Source: Cylindrodendrum hubeiense | Lineage: Eukaryota; Ascomycota; Sordariomycetes; Hypocreales; Nectriaceae | Direction of reading: 5' to 3' | NCBI GenBank assembly: GCA_014621425.1 | Contig: JAANBB010000004.1 | Location: forward strand, 248,001-312,000 | Length of the DNA stretch: 64,000 bases | Shown: piece by piece, positions 20,805 to 33,663 of the stretch | How positions within the stretch are numbered: position 1 is the stretch's first letter | Layout: each line of letters starts with the position of its first letter | Program-made: the position numbers and the translations under genes | The notes under the pieces: generated by a model | Databases searched by the model: none | What the model saw: the letters and a program-made list of their open reading frames with translations, nothing else | What the model was told of the DNA's origin: nothing

Positions 20805-23491
20805 ATGTCCGCAGCAGCTGCATCTCACGCGGCGCGGGCTGCGAATGCGTAAGAATTCTGTCTTGTTTTGTATTCTTGAATCCATTGCGTAGAAGCCGTT
20901 TGGGTCTCACTGCTCACTTGCCTGTTAGGTGCGAGACCTGTCGCAGGCGCAAAGTGAAATGCTCAGGGAACCGGCCCTGCCAGAACTGCAGCCGGCAAGG
21001 CCTCGAGTGCCGGTTTGGAACCACTGGTCGGCGAGGCTATTCGGAAGCGTACGTCACTATCCCGCGGACTATCTACCTTGCGTTACTAAGTGATAGACAG
21101 GTACGTGCAGGGGCTTCTCGCGAAAATCAAGCAGCAAGAGGAGCAACTTCAGGAAACAGCGCCAGGTGCGTCGTCCTCTCCGTGACATGTCGTCTAATCT
21201 TAACGATTTGAAGTTGATGAAACCCACCATACCAACGAGTCAAATACCCATGATGAATCTCTTGACCACGACGCTACAGATGCCGCGAGTGTGTCGCAAT
21301 CTGCTCAGGATGAACAAACCCTGAGCCCTCGTTTGTACCCGTCTTCCAACCTCTACACCTCACTCTGACTGTCATATAGTCACTGATTTGGCGCCTGGGC
21401 CTGCTTTTGAGTCACGAGTGCGCTCTATTTTGCTCGATCACACGACCAATACGCGCGACTCTGGTGTATCTCCCGGAAGTTTGACATTCATCTCGGCAGG
21501 ATTCCATGATGCATCACCCAACGGGTGGCGCAACTCATCAGAGCTAGTCAAAGGAGTGTCCACGCCTCCTCTTCTCTCGAAACAGGAATCGTACCGTCTT
21601 TTTGATGTTTTCATCTCTCTCATGGGGATTAACCAGCACTTTATAGATCCACGAGACTTCTCAGACTCCATGATTCTCTTGTACCAAAGCGACTCCACGC
21701 GAGAACGCCAAAATCAAACCATATGGTTTACCCAGTATTTACTCGTCATGTCCATGGGAATGCTCATCGGCTCTCCTAGTAATGGATCCGGGAAACCGCC
21801 GGGTAACGCGTACTTCGCGGAAGCCCTAAGACGCCTCCCGCCGCTTCATCAACTGGGATCCCAAGGAATCATTGCCGTGGAGATTCTGTGCCTTGCATCG
21901 CTATACCTTCAATGGTGCGATCGGAAGCATGACGCCTATGTATACGTATGATCACTTATCACTGCGTGTTTGTGCAGTGCCGCTGAGTACAAGCTGATTT
22001 CCTTTCCCAGATCGGCACTGCAGTACGGTTGGCGATAGGTTTGGGCTGCTCCGTCCCATATGACGAGCAACAAGGGCTTCCATCGGAAATATGTCATCGG
22101 TCACGAGTGTGGTGGACGGCTTACATGCTAGATCGGTACGTTGTTCACTCGAGATTTACTGCTACGAATTCTGACTTTCCCTAATGTGAAGACGCCTGTC
22201 TGCGGCCTTGGGCCTTCCAACAGGGGCAGACGATCGTCAGCTTCGCGCTGACCTTCCTCGACCATCAGCGGGCTTCCAACCCCCGATGCCGCTAATTATC
22301 AATATCCAAATTGCAAGGATAACCGGCGAAATCATGACTTGTGAATCACCCCAGTATCACATTTATCTCTGACTGTTTCAAATTCTGACGAAGCCTCAAC
22401 TAGCCTTTTATGGAACCAATGCCGTCTCACAGACTGAGCTTGTGCAGAAGATACAAAGCACTCTACAGGCTCTCTATGAAGCCGGACGCTCTATTCCCGC
22501 CACTTTCTCCATCGACCTCTCCGATTCAAAACTCACAGTGACAAGAACCGGTGCCTCACTCTACCTTATGCTATTCCAGGCACGGATCTTCCGCCTCAAT
22601 GGTCATTCATCCAATCTTGCTAACATCTCCTCCAGGCTATTATTCTCTGTATCAGACCAATTATTCTTCAATGCGTCAAGGATAAGGTAGTAGCCTCCAA
22701 AGATAATCGTTCTCTTGAGACTCCATCACCAGTCATAGCTCGGCTCTGCGACTCTTGCCAAGAAGCAGCTATTAAGAGCATTAGAATCCTCTCATCTCTT
22801 CAAAGTGAAGGAAGTATCGGTCGGTAGTCCCCTACCCTAAACATGAGCCGGGTATGAGCGTATTCTTACTTCTCTCGCAGCGCTATTTGGGTTTTTTGAC
22901 TTGGACGCCACTTTCTCAGCTGCCTTCGTCTTAATTATGATGGGGTTTGTGAAAACCAACGACCCCCAAAAACCTCCAGATGGACTCAAGCAAGCCGCGG
23001 ATGTTCTAAAATACTTGTCTGCAGCGGGTAACAAGGCAGCAGAGCAGCGACTAAGCGATTTGAAACAGTTCTGTTATCATGTTTGGTCACCCGACAGCTT
23101 ATCAGAAGATTGGAGGTGGCTTGGAGTTGAACAGACGGTGGACCAGGGAGACCCATCTGCTGGTGTGATGATACCTCCGATGTCCACATCTGATGAAGTT
23201 GGCCTTGTCAATCATGCTCCAAGGCAGGTGGAGAAGGCACCGCTATACTACTCTGCTTGGCCAGAGAAATGGGGTGTTTGCTACGACGGCATGACTCCTA
23301 TGCCATCTACAGATGTTGGCCAAGGATCTGCTATGCTTGATTTTGACTTTGAAGCAACGTTTGGGATGGATATGAGCCACGGGGCGGGGGATATTTACTC
23401 GAGCTTCAATGATCCAGATCTTCCACTGACTGGGGTAGATGAGGTAGATTGGGCGGAGATTGGGAAGGTATTTCGTCATAAAGACGATTAA
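20805..23491 (+). CDS. Zn2Cys6 transcription factor, ten exons
   Basis: A full model was assembled by eye: exons 20805-20848, 20929-21048, 21101-21165, 21214-21330, 21380-21945, 22011-22135, 22192-22340, 22404-22579, 22636-22813 and 22881-23491, giving 716 aa in one frame. The Zn2Cys6 cluster (CETCRRRKVKC...CQNC...C) spans residues about 16-43, and a coiled coil (LLAKIKQQEEQLQE) follows. The Fungal_trans domain includes YVYIGTAVRLAIGLG and RVWWTAYMLDRRLSAALG. The intron 22580-22635 starts GC, not GT (CAG|GCACGG, branch GCTAAC, end CCAG); the joined LMLFQAIILCIRPI fits the family, while reading through gives a stop. Intron 4 uses GTTTGT. The donor of intron 9 could be 22814 or 22820. The targets are unknown. 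Confidence 0.85.
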
Positions 23492-23805
23492 TATTAGATA
23501 TATCTTCTGGACATTTCTAACTAAGGCTCTTTTTTAATCGCGATCGGCAATAATTTGTATCGAGCGATTTGACTAGCAACACTGGATGTTCGATATGGCA
23601 GCATTTAATTTTATCCTCAGTTGACCACTCCCACACACACGACCCTCATATCCATATCTTCGTCAAATAGTCACTCCCAAAAATGCATTTCTCTAGAATG
23701 CCAACTTAACAGACAGCAACTAATACCTATACAGTAGGGATAAATATGGAACAGAAATCTCCTTGAGCATTAAAGTCGTATCCTGGGTATTGTAATCCTC
23801 CGCAT

Positions 23806-25077
23806 TTAAATGTCCGCCCAGCTCTCCTCCCGCTGGTTTTGTTTTGAATCGTGGTCCTTAACGTGTATCGTAACAGTCGTCTCTTTGTAAATCTCCCCGT
23901 ATTTTCCCATTTCGTAGCTGTTCGTGCTCGGCATGATGCCCTCCTGGCTATTATTCACATCGCGTGTATCCGCATCGACGTCGATACCGCTGCCATTTCG
24001 GAGATAGCCGCCTTTGGAACGAATCGCTGCTGATGCTGAACTGAGTCCTTTGCTGTTGTTGGTGGGCTTTCCCGTGGGGTAGCTGTTGAGAGCGCTTCGT
24101 AACCCGAGCTTGAATGCGACGGTTCGGATAATGGGTTGGAGGGAAGGGAAGCAACCGCACCAGAATCCAACATGGGACTCCAGGTCGGTCCACACGCCGA
24201 TCGTAGCCATCTTGAATGTCCTACACAAAGAGATTAGGGTTGAATACGGGCAAGTAATACGTGAAACTCACGAGTCGGTCCCCCAGTCCATAGTCCGGAT
24301 GTAGTACAGGCGAATGATACCAGTGATAACAACAAAGATTCCCACACTGAAGACGGCAATCACCTGTATCGTCTTTCGCGACCAAAGCATCTTTTTGTAG
24401 ATGACCCATATCGGAAGAGCCATCAACATAAGATCGAATATTATGCCAAGAACACCATGTCCAGTCATCATCATGTCCATGTTCGATTGCGGAAGACAAT
24501 CCAGACTAGCCAGTGGCGGGAGCCAGCCGTCTTTTACCGGCTTGCAATGGAAAAGCCTGATGAAAAAGCATATAATGGTAGAAACGAGCACCATGCCGGA
24601 GATGATGTAGACAAGGAGAAGAAAAATCTTGTCCTTGCTCAGTCGTGGAAGGAAAGCGAGGACGGCCAGTCGATCAAGGCCAACACCCCAAAAGTACAGC
24701 AGGTTCAGGTTTTGCAGGCCCTGTTGTCGCAGATGCTATGTCAGTTGGAGATCAATGGATAGCATGGCTGCGCGTCGTACCTCGAAGAACTTCAAAAGCA
24801 GCGGCTCAGGTATCAGTTCCATGTGGGCGCCGGAGCCACAGTCCTTGAGGTGAATATTGAAGCCGGACTGAGTCGTGATGACGCAGTATGCCAGAGATGC
24901 CACGAGATCATCCACACCAAGAGACTTCGTCATGAAGCCTCTGACATACAGACGAATCGCCAAGAGGCAGCCAGAGATGACGATCAAGGCAATGTTGAGC
25001 TTGGCCTGTGTTCCACCCGCCCAGTCGGGCGTCTCCCAGAACTTGGTCCCGGGAGGGTAATTCGACGTTGAATTCAT
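23806..25077 (-). CDS. Rhodopsin-domain (Pth11-like) seven-helix membrane protein 2
   Basis: Three exons, 25077-24781, 24720-24272 and 24220-23806, give 386 aa. The first intron could instead end at 24736, adding five residues; the second is 51 bp (GTGAGT...GTAG). The N-terminus has the typical W-E-T-P-x-W start before TM1 (LNIALIVISGCLLAIRLYVR), then SLGVDDLVASLAYCVI. CKPVKDGW follows TM4, and HGVLGIIFDLMLMALPIWVI lies in TM5. TM6 is IQVIAVFSVGIFVVITGIIR and TM7 ends CFPSLQPIIR, all as in fungal rhodopsin-domain proteins (PF20684). The cytosolic tail is Ser/Asn/Asp-rich. It probably acts at the plasma membrane; any sensory role is inferred from the family. Confidence 0.85.
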
Positions 25078-26831
25078 GGTGAAGCCTGTGGGGAAGGAGA
25101 CAAACGAAGAACCAGTGCGTCAGTCGCTACCCACAAATTGACAGATCATGCAGAAGACTCGTGCAGCCCTTCTTCAAGGGGTGACGATGTGCATGGTTTT
25201 TATTCCCACGTGTCTCGACATGTGGCGAAAAGGTACAATGACGGCTTGCCCCCAAGAACGCCCAGCTCTGTCACTCCCATTGTATCGGACGAGTTCATGG
25301 CCGTGTCTCAGTCAAGCAGTAGCCTGCTGCAGAGCGCTCAGGCCCCCCCGATGCTAGACTTGCTCCAGGGGTTCATTTTCGGTAGGGATTCCGGATGATC
25401 CCTGTTCAGTTGGCCGGTGCGGAGGGATCACCCGGGTCAGCCACCATTCTCCACTGTAACCTAGACGGACAATCGAGCAACTTGGAGCTAATGCTTATAC
25501 TCAATATTATTTCCAGAAGAGTCTTATGCCCTGATTGTCTTGAGCAATTGAAAGGAGAAGTAAACTCGCCACATTCAGGAACCATTGGGTAGGCCAGCGA
25601 GCTGCCAGAATTGCAACTAAACATGTCACAGCGAAGGCGGAATAAGCCCTCTAACTTAATTCAAACATCGCTTTCAGAGCCTCCTCCATGATCTGATCGG
25701 TGCTTACGGTGTACTTCCGAGAGAAGAGGGGGCAGCGAGTCATGGCTTGTTGGTCATCGACCTGCTAGGGACAGGGGTATGTAGCATTGCTGCTCTCTTT
25801 CAGTCCCGGGCCAATAGGAGCCTTAGCGAGCTTCCACATTCTACTCACCTCCGCGCTGTCACATTCAGGGTCAACTTGATCCTTCCCCGGCACTAGTGAC
25901 GAAAGTACGCGACGCCGCTGGGATTAAGCGATGGCCCGCATCAAGTTAGGCTTTCAGTGCAATCATACTTGGAGTTGTTGGTCAACCTCCCGACTCAATG
26001 CCAGTAAGACAGGCTTGTCCCCACTGAGCGATAGCGTGGAGATCCTGGCCACAGAAGATTGCATGCAAGCAACGTAGTACATAGCTGAAGAAGACAGACA
26101 GCCGGGCATTGCCAAACACCAAATATCTAAACAATGCTGACGACACGTATTAAAACCCCTCAACTCCATCAATATGTATTGTCTTAGGCGCTCAGGCCAT
26201 GCTTCACAGCCGTCAGTGTCTCGTAATAATTAGGCGGCGCATTGGGTAAGCCGCCACAGAGGCTAGCAAAATAGCCCGCCCGTCGTCGCCGAGTCAAACC
26301 TCGGCCCGGCCGGGCTTCACTGGCCGATAAGTTACATGGGTCCCGGGAATCTGCCAGGGTCCAGTTCATTATTCCTGCATGTGACCATCTGCAGATACGA
26401 TCCTGCATTACTTCAGTCGAATAAGACAATAGCGGCTTACATTGGTCCCTGCCAAGACTGTCAAGCTCCCCTTTGTTGCTCATGCAGTGCTACGGCGCGG
26501 AAATCAGACCTACATCCGTTGCCGGACCTGTCTCCATGTACGGCATAGCCACCAGAATTTGCCACTATCTGTACCATGCCCTAGTCAATAATTGCGTACT
26601 ACCGATACAGGAGCAGTCTTCGGGCGCATTCATTCATTTCACGGATGACACGGCCATTGATATTGACAATTGATCCTGGTCATAGTTCGGAGCCGAGTAG
26701 ACGGAGACCCAGTCGCTAATAAGTTAGACGATGATTCTTCTATGCATGGAAGAGTATATTAGCCCGCTGATGTCTGCTGGTCTGCAACGTTGTGTCTCAG
26801 TTCTACAGCCACTTGTGATCGGTCAATAACC
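25078..26831. other. Intergenic, no gene recognised
   Basis: This stretch of about 1.75 kb lies between two divergent genes (rhodopsin-domain 2 and tyrosinase). Short open frames have no recognisable motif. A TATA-like TATATTA lies around 26755, about 75 bp before the tyrosinase ATG. Nothing else stands out. Confidence 0.5.
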
Positions 26832-28234
26832 ATGAAGCTCCTCAACTTCCTTTCTGCCGCATTCCTGCTCGCCCATGGTGGCTCTGCAGCCCCTACGCCT
26901 GAGGATGCTACTACAGCGGTGGCAACCACTTCCAAGTGCTCCCAGACCCTGGTCCGAAAGGAATGGTATGGTTGCTCTGACTTTGCCTCTCAAACATACG
27001 CCGCATTTGCTCACCAAGTTCTAGGAGGAAGTTGACCAAGAAGGAGCAGCTCAGCTACCTGGCTGCCGTAAAGTGCCTGCAGTCTAAGCCGGCCAAGACG
27101 GCTTCGCTCTACCCAGGTGTGAAGAACCGGTATGACGACTTCCAGGCAGTGCACATTGCCATGACGGAGAAAATTCACTTTGTGGTAAGCCTCTTTTCCC
27201 TCGGTTCTGTTAGTGTCATCTGTGTAACATCGGCTATAGGGTCAATTCCTACCATGGCACCGCAAGTTCTTAGCTGTGTACGAGGCAGAGCTGAGAAGCA
27301 CTTGCTCCTACACGGGTGCTCAGCCATACTGGGGTAAGCTATCACTATAAACTCTAGCTGTTTTCGTCTCAGACTAACCCGGGAATTAGACTGGACCAAG
27401 GATGCAGTCAGCGAGGATGCTTGGAACAGTTCACCTGTGTTCGACGAAACCTACGGCTTCGGAGGTAAGTGAACCTTAGGGCGCATTGATCTTCGTCATG
27501 TGTAGGATGGAACGCTAACCTATCTGCTCGTGCAGGTAACGGTGAATGGCTCGAGGATATCTCTGCCCTCCCCAGCACCTCCCTCGCTCCCGGTCCCCTA
27601 GCGCCCAGGACCGGTGGTGGCTGTGTTGTCGATGGCCCCTTTGCCAACCACACTGTCAACTTGGGTCCCGGAAACAGCCTCGCCTACACACCTCACTGCT
27701 TGCGACGCGACTTCATCCCGTCCCTCGTCACTAAGAAGTTGACTGCAGCCGAGGTTGCGTGGGAGTCGTCCGCAACGACCTTCCAAGTGTATACCAATCA
27801 TATCGAGATTGCTAACATGTCTTCCGATCTGTCTGGCATCACGACTCACGGTGGTGGTCACTTTGGTATCGGTGGTATGGTTGGAGAGATGTCTGATATG
27901 TACTCTTCTCCTGGTGACCCATTGTTCTTCCTCCACCACGGCAAACTCGACTACGAATGGAACAGGTGGCAGCGTTTGGGTGTGTATTCCCTGTGACTAT
28001 GATACCCGACCTCGATAAGCAGTTGCTAACAAGACATTAGCTTGGGCTACTCGTAAGTCCGAGATCGGCGGCCCCGACACCATGTGGGCTTATCCCTATA
28101 ACTTCTGGGGCGATATTCCGTACACCAACATCACCCTCAACTATACTCTGGCTTATCCCGGACTCGTATCCAGCGTTACCATCCGGGACGTAATGGATAT
28201 CACTGCCACCCAGCTATGCTATACTTATGCATGA
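26832..28234 (+). CDS. Secreted tyrosinase (type 3 copper oxidase)
   Basis: This enzyme hydroxylates monophenols and/or oxidises catechols to quinones. Six exons, 26832-26965, 27025-27184, 27240-27333, 27390-27464, 27536-27979 and 28041-28234, with introns of 55-71 bp, give 366 aa. A signal peptide (MKLLNFLSAAFLLAHGGSAA) indicates secretion. The CuA site is formed by His in AVHIAM, KIHFVGQF and LPWHRKF (residues about 90-110). The CuB site is formed by THGGGHFGIGG and the pair in DPLFFLHHGKLDYEW (about 260-300). All six copper histidines are present. Several N-x-S/T sequons occur. The short length without a C-terminal latency domain fits the family of short secreted fungal tyrosinases. The natural substrate is unknown. 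Confidence 0.93.
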
Positions 28235-29017
28235 TTGGCTATTTTAAATAGTCTATTAGTTATTTCTAGGCCTAGAGCTGCTTCTATTTGACTATACAAT
28301 TTAATACCTTGCATGATATATAGATGATATATTTTTAATACACTTGCATAAGGTCTACACACCTGGGCTACAATAACCCTCTCACAAAACGGTCATGCGG
28401 CTCGTCGCTTTATTGTTTAGTATCATTCATGAGGCGAAATGGTTCGTAGTTGATGTCTGCTCCTCACACAAGCTTAACGCCAATAGTGAACCACTCTTCG
28501 CTAAGTAAGGGTGATGTGGCAAGGTCCCCGGCGTGACCTTGAGATCTAGGCATAACTTGCGTTGAGTGTATGTGGGGTTGGCCGTTGGTCCGAGCCCGAA
28601 AGGTCCATATATCATATCAATATGCCTTGGAATGGGCTTGGCACTTTTAGCTTACCGGCATCTCATCTCGCACTGCACGCGATATGTTACCCCATACCAT
28701 TCTGTTCACACAGACCATCCAGGCATTTATTCCCGAAAACGTGGTTTCGCAGATTAGGTACTGTGGGGATCCCCAGTCTCGCCACGAGGGCGGTACTACA
28801 TGTACTCTGGCGACCCGAGCTGATTACGTGGTATGCAGGCCACACGTTTGCAAGTTACTCAAAGATCAGCAGACCTAATCGATATGGGACAAGCTATACA
28901 TCTTGATATTTTATTTCTTTCTCCTATTGAGCATAGAAGAAAACTGTGCTAGAAAATCAATATAGTCATGCAATGAGAATAGCTACATGACAGTCGACAG
29001 AGAGTCCAATTCATAAA
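28235..29017. other. Intergenic between convergent genes
   Basis: The 3' ends of the tyrosinase (+) and the aldo-keto reductase (-) face each other across 0.78 kb. No gene or obvious repeat is seen. The first 150 bp after the tyrosinase stop are AT-rich, as expected for a 3' untranslated region. Confidence 0.5.
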
Positions 29018-30288
29018 TCAATGTCCGATCATAGCCTGGTGTTCAGGTGCATGCCTTGCACCATGAACCTTGATATTGTCGATAATCTTTCGCATCGCTT
29101 GTTTCTCATCGTCGTTCAAAGTAATATCCCTAGACGCCCAGTTTTCTTCCAACCGCTTCACTTTGGTGGTGCCAGGAATGGCAATCATGCCTTGAGCAGC
29201 TACCCAAGCAAGCGCAATCTGAGTCAAAGTACAGCCTTTCTGAGCGGCAAGCTTCTTTATTTCTTCCACGATGACTTTGTTCCGGAAGAAATTCTCCCCC
29301 TGGAACTTGGGGTCTGTGAGCAAACGATTAATACCAGTGTCTTCCTCTGGGTATAATACTGTCAATACATGAATTGACTCACTGGTTCTGCGGAAATCAT
29401 CAGGCGCAAAGTCGTCGGGGGTTTTGTACTGGAAATCATCGACAAGCCATCCTTGGCCTAGTGGGCAATACGCTACATAGGCCACACCAAGCTCTTTGGC
29501 GGTGTCGATCAAGCCATCCGTCTCATGTATGGTCTCAAATGCTGAGTACTCTGCCTGAAGGGCGTCGATCTTGGCAACTGTGAACAAGTTTAATAAACGT
29601 CTTTCTAAACCATGAGAGTTGCGCACTTGAATTAGCCTTTCGTAAAGTCGCAGCGGAACATTCGGAGAGGCCAATGAATTTCGTCTTTCCGGCTTTTCGG
29701 ATCTCATCAAGAGCAGTGATAGACTCTTCAAGCGGAGTGTCTGCATGTTAACTGTCAGTGTAAGTACCAGTATGTAGAGATGTTCCACGTACTGGGATCA
29801 ATTCTATGAAGGTAGTATAGATCAGGCGTGAAGCCGAGCCTCTCGATGGTGCCGTCAATATATTTTTTGATGTGGGATGCAGAGTTCGTGAGACCTCCGT
29901 CACCAAATACGTCGAAGCCGCATTTTGAGGCGACTATCGCATAGAAGAGATATTAATGTCTTTTCCGAAAGGCCAGGAATTTAAAACTTACCAAATACCT
30001 TGTCCCGAACGTTGTGCTTCCTGATAAAGTCTCCAAGGAGCTTCTCATTGACACCAGCCTGATAAGTAACCTAGTTTCTGAAGTCAATATCGAGAGTTAT
30101 TTGACGTGTAAATTACATCATTAACCAACCGCAGTATCCCAAAAAGTACATCCTAGCTCGATCGCCTTCAGTAGCACCGGCTCGGCTTCCTCCAGGCTGA
30201 GATTGCTTCCCAAACCGAAACTTAGGCCCATCGCGCCAAAGCCAGGTGACGGGACTTGAATGTGGGAAAATGGGAGTGTCTGGACCAT
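29018..30288 (-). CDS. Aldo-keto reductase
   Basis: This NADPH-dependent carbonyl reductase of the AKR superfamily has six exons, 30288-30130, 30070-29992, 29933-29793, 29740-29627, 29577-29383 and 29313-29018 (introns 49-69 bp), giving 327 aa, the normal length. The catalytic tetrad is visible: Asp in FWDTA, Tyr in VTYQAG, Lys in VASKCGF and His in YYLHRIDP. Conserved GLSE, QAEYSAF and CPLGQGWL motifs lie in the barrel, and the cofactor-binding [12 protein letters not shown] lies near residue 285. The [11 protein letters not shown] segment and overall pattern suggest the yakc/AKR13-like group. It is probably cytosolic, and its substrate is unknown. Confidence 0.92.
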
Positions 30289-31124
30289 TGTGAATGTCTG
30301 ATAAATCTAAAGTGTTCGTTGCGGTTGTTATTTCAGTCCGAGGTACCGCTTTTTGTTTCCTTCCCACTTTGTTTGACAAATGGGTAGTCAATGGCTCTGA
30401 CCGTTTTCAAATAATGAGCCTTGAGATGCGGGGTAGCGGTCAGCCGGTGCATTATCTCCACAATACAATATTGTGTATTTATTGGGTAATGTGGCCACAA
30501 TGATACCTAGTATGTGAAACAGTGTGGCTTGTAGCGTTGTCCACCAGGCTTGGGACCCGCCCTTTTAGAAGAGGGGGTGCCCTCCTCGCAAGGTCTAATG
30601 TAACATGTCACACTATGCATCTTATCTCGACGACGTCAGAGGCGTCCAGGCACTGTAAGGCTTTCTTTTGCTGCTCTTTAACTCCGGAGCTGCCCGAAAT
30701 GCACCTCCGTCGAGAGCCGGAAGATCCCAAGGTCCCAGTGGCGGTTCTAGTCTCCAAAGCCATGATAATGGGAATAATCCATAGACCATCATTGAATAGA
30801 TAAAACTGAAGAGAAATGAAGAAAAATGATACGAAGGGGATTTTTCTTGTCGTAAGCCACGTTGTAATTGGTGAAAGCTTTTTGAATGGTAAATGGTCAT
30901 AAAGAGAGTTTCTGTGGGATTTACGTGTCACAGTCAAATTCACTAACTTTGATGTCCAAGAGTGGGCACGCCATGTGACAGTCAAAACCCTGATACAATT
31001 ATCTGCCACAATTGTGATTATGATACGGCTGCTGAGGTTGCCAAAACACCCAAGAACTACACTCCATCAAGTCGACGGAAAGATCCCACGCGTCACATGA
31101 GTTGATGGTCTAGGGTAGCTTGCG
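30289..31124. other. Intergenic up to the retrotransposon insertion
   Basis: This is the promoter side of the aldo-keto reductase and sequence up to the insertion point. Open frames here (for example around 30608-31009 on the minus strand) show no domain. The base composition is ordinary up to the LTR boundary at 31130, so mutation has not visibly spread into this flank. Confidence 0.5.
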
Positions 31125-31129
31125 AGAGT
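31125..31129. repeat. Target site duplication, left copy (AGAGT)
   Basis: AGAGT directly precedes the left LTR (TGTTACGGGGG...) and recurs at 49679-49683 directly after the right LTR (...CCGCAACA). A 5-bp duplication is what LTR-retrotransposon integrases make. It shows that 31129 and 49684 were adjacent before insertion. Confidence 0.9.
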
Positions 31130-31319
31130 TGTTACGGGGGTCGTCACAATAGGTCTGGACTCAGAGAGATGCATCGATAGTCAATTCAAGCTACTAGCAG
31201 TATCCGCACAGCTAAATACAGTGGTGGCATTCCCATCAGCCCTAACCGGCCCTATCTAATAGTCCGGCATCGGGCTTAATACTTCATGGATCCCCCACGT
31301 AATCTTATGGCCCGCAATA
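31130..31319 (-). repeat. Left LTR of the outer element (3' LTR)
   Basis: 190 bp, TGTTACGGGGG at the left end and CCGCAATA at the right end. The expected terminal CA has become TA, a C-to-T change. It pairs with 49489-49678. Confidence 0.9.
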
Positions 31320-33138
31320 TTCCCCCCCAAGCCTAGTATATCTGACAGGGTATTCTAATTACAGTCAATTCAGTCTTAATCTCTCTATCTCTAATGTTTC
31401 TGGCCTCCTAGGAAGTTATACCTATAAGGCCGATAAATTCTTTGTATTTCTTCTTAGCTAGTAACTTTATAAGCCTATTAGTAGCTATTTTATTAGTGTT
31501 AATATATTATATCTTAATGTTTCTATTAGTAATAGTCTCTTATATATAATAGTAATATATAGTAATATACTTTATATAGGTATAATATTTAGGGTTATGA
31601 GCTAGTTTAATAGAACTCTGATTATCTGTAAAGATTACTAATAGTGAGGTTAATAGGATACCTAGCTTAGCTATAAAGTTCCTGATCTATATTATTTCTA
31701 ATATTATAGTTAATATTCTATAATATTTAGTTTTTATAATTAACTTTATGACTATTAGTTATCTCTTACTAACCTATAAAATTAGGATTTTATTTATTAT
31801 AAAGATATATTTAATTATAGATTATAAGATATTGGAGTTAATAATATAGTTAGAATTATTATATTCATAGAGTTTATAGGGGTTATTATAGGTCTCTTAT
31901 AATTACTTATAATAATAAATATCTTGGGATAGGTTCCCTTTAAGATAATATAGGATATATCTTATTAATTTATAATAAGCTTTATTAGATTTAATTATAA
32001 AATATACTTATAGTCCTATTAGGAAGATAATATCTAGTCTTATCTATATAATTAGATAGTTAAGCTTTCCTATAAAGGTTATATATATTTCCTTTAATCT
32101 TTATAGGCTTAACTTAATATTCTTTCTTATCTTTAAATAGGTATTTAAGTCTATTAGAATTAAAGCTATCTTATAATTAGTTATCTAAAATATTTTAAGA
32201 ATATTCCTTATATAGTTAGTCTATATAAGAGTAATATTATTATTATTAATAGTTATAATTATAATATTTAGGAAAAAGTATAGAAAATTTAGTCTTTTAA
32301 TATTAAGATTAGAGTTTAATTATTTATAATAATATTCTTCTATACCTTTATCTATTATAATTATAATTAGATTATCTATATAGAAGGTTATAATAATCCC
32401 TTATTTCGGATTTAGGTAAATTATAATATTTAACTTTAATTACTTAAAGCTTAACTTAGTAAACTTATTTTTAAGCTTTTTCTATTATTATTAATTACTT
32501 TACTTAAGACTATAGAGGGCCTGATTAAGCTAGATAATATAATTATTTTTATAATTTTATTTCTTAATATAGTATTTATATTAAGAGTTATAAAGGAAGT
32601 TATTAAGTAGTGGGAATAGCTTTATATAGATATTTTCTTTAAGACTTTTATTAAGATAAGTAATTATAATATCTATTTATATAAGCCTATAATTATATTA
32701 AATTATATGGGCTAGGATAATATACTAAAAGACTAGTCTTATTATAAATAAGAAAATCTTATTATAATTAATACCTTTATATTACTAAAAGTTTTAAATT
32801 ATAAGTCTTAATTTATATCTTATTATCTTATTATACTTATTATATTTATATTTTAATATTTATTTTACTATTAAAAGATACCTTTCTATTAGTATTATAA
32901 TATAAGATAGGAAATTAATAATACTCTTATCTAGTAATATCTTTATTTTTAAATAAGCTAATTCTCTTTAGGTTACTTTATCAGGGAATTTAAGAGTCTT
33001 ATATATAATTTTCAGATTAAGGTCTTAATATAAGGTTATAATTATACTTATAGCCTAGTCTATTATCCTTATTAATTTTATCTTAAATTCTATTATTTAG
33101 ATTTATTTAATTATCTTAGGGAGTTTTAATCTTATTAT

Positions 33139-33663
33139 TGAAGTGGTGGGAAAGGGATCTTAGCCTAATACTAAAGTAGATACTCTCCCACAGAAATCCT
33201 TAATTAAGTGTTAGCAGCAAGTCTCCTTGGGTCAGGTATGCGTATAAGCCATAACTAGAGTTATTAGCTATTATCTCTTAATTCTGGGTTCTTAAGGAAA
33301 GAAAGTATCTAATTAGATACTTGGCTGAAGAAATGATAGTCTTCGCGTTAATAAGGTATTGAAAACCGTGATTAATATGATAAAAATCCCAACCTTAAAG
33401 ACTTAGGCATGACTAATAGTAAAGAAAATTAAGGGAAAATTACAAATTAATATAAGTAATATAGAAAATTAAGAAGATTCTGCTAGGAGAGCTAGGAAAG
33501 GTCTTATTCCTTTATTAAGCTATCCTTTTAAAAGGTTTCTCTTATATATTAATATTTTCTATCCTAAGGTTTCTGGTTAGAGACCTTTCCTTTTATCTGT
33601 TCTTCTGGGTGGTCCTATATTTCTTGGCTCTTTCTGTTTAATGTGGTAATCCCTGTTACTTTA
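33139..33663 (-). repeat. Solo LTR of the inner gypsy family, inverted
   Basis: Exactly 525 bp, the reverse complement of the two LTRs at 35281-35805 and 47492-48016. Its ends are TGAAGTGG at the left and CCCTGTTACTTTA at the right. Flanks are TTAT on the left and CTAT on the right, compatible with a 4-bp duplication after one C-to-T change. No internal region adjoins it, so it is a solo LTR left by recombination or part of a rearranged copy. Confidence 0.85.

Noticed and set aside
1..30288. A complete secondary-metabolite gene cluster
   Set aside because: SDR, monooxygenase, GST, tyrosinase, aldo-keto reductase and regulators are suggestive, but no PKS, NRPS, terpene cyclase, DMATS or RiPP precursor was found. 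The enzymes are interspersed with unrelated membrane proteins.
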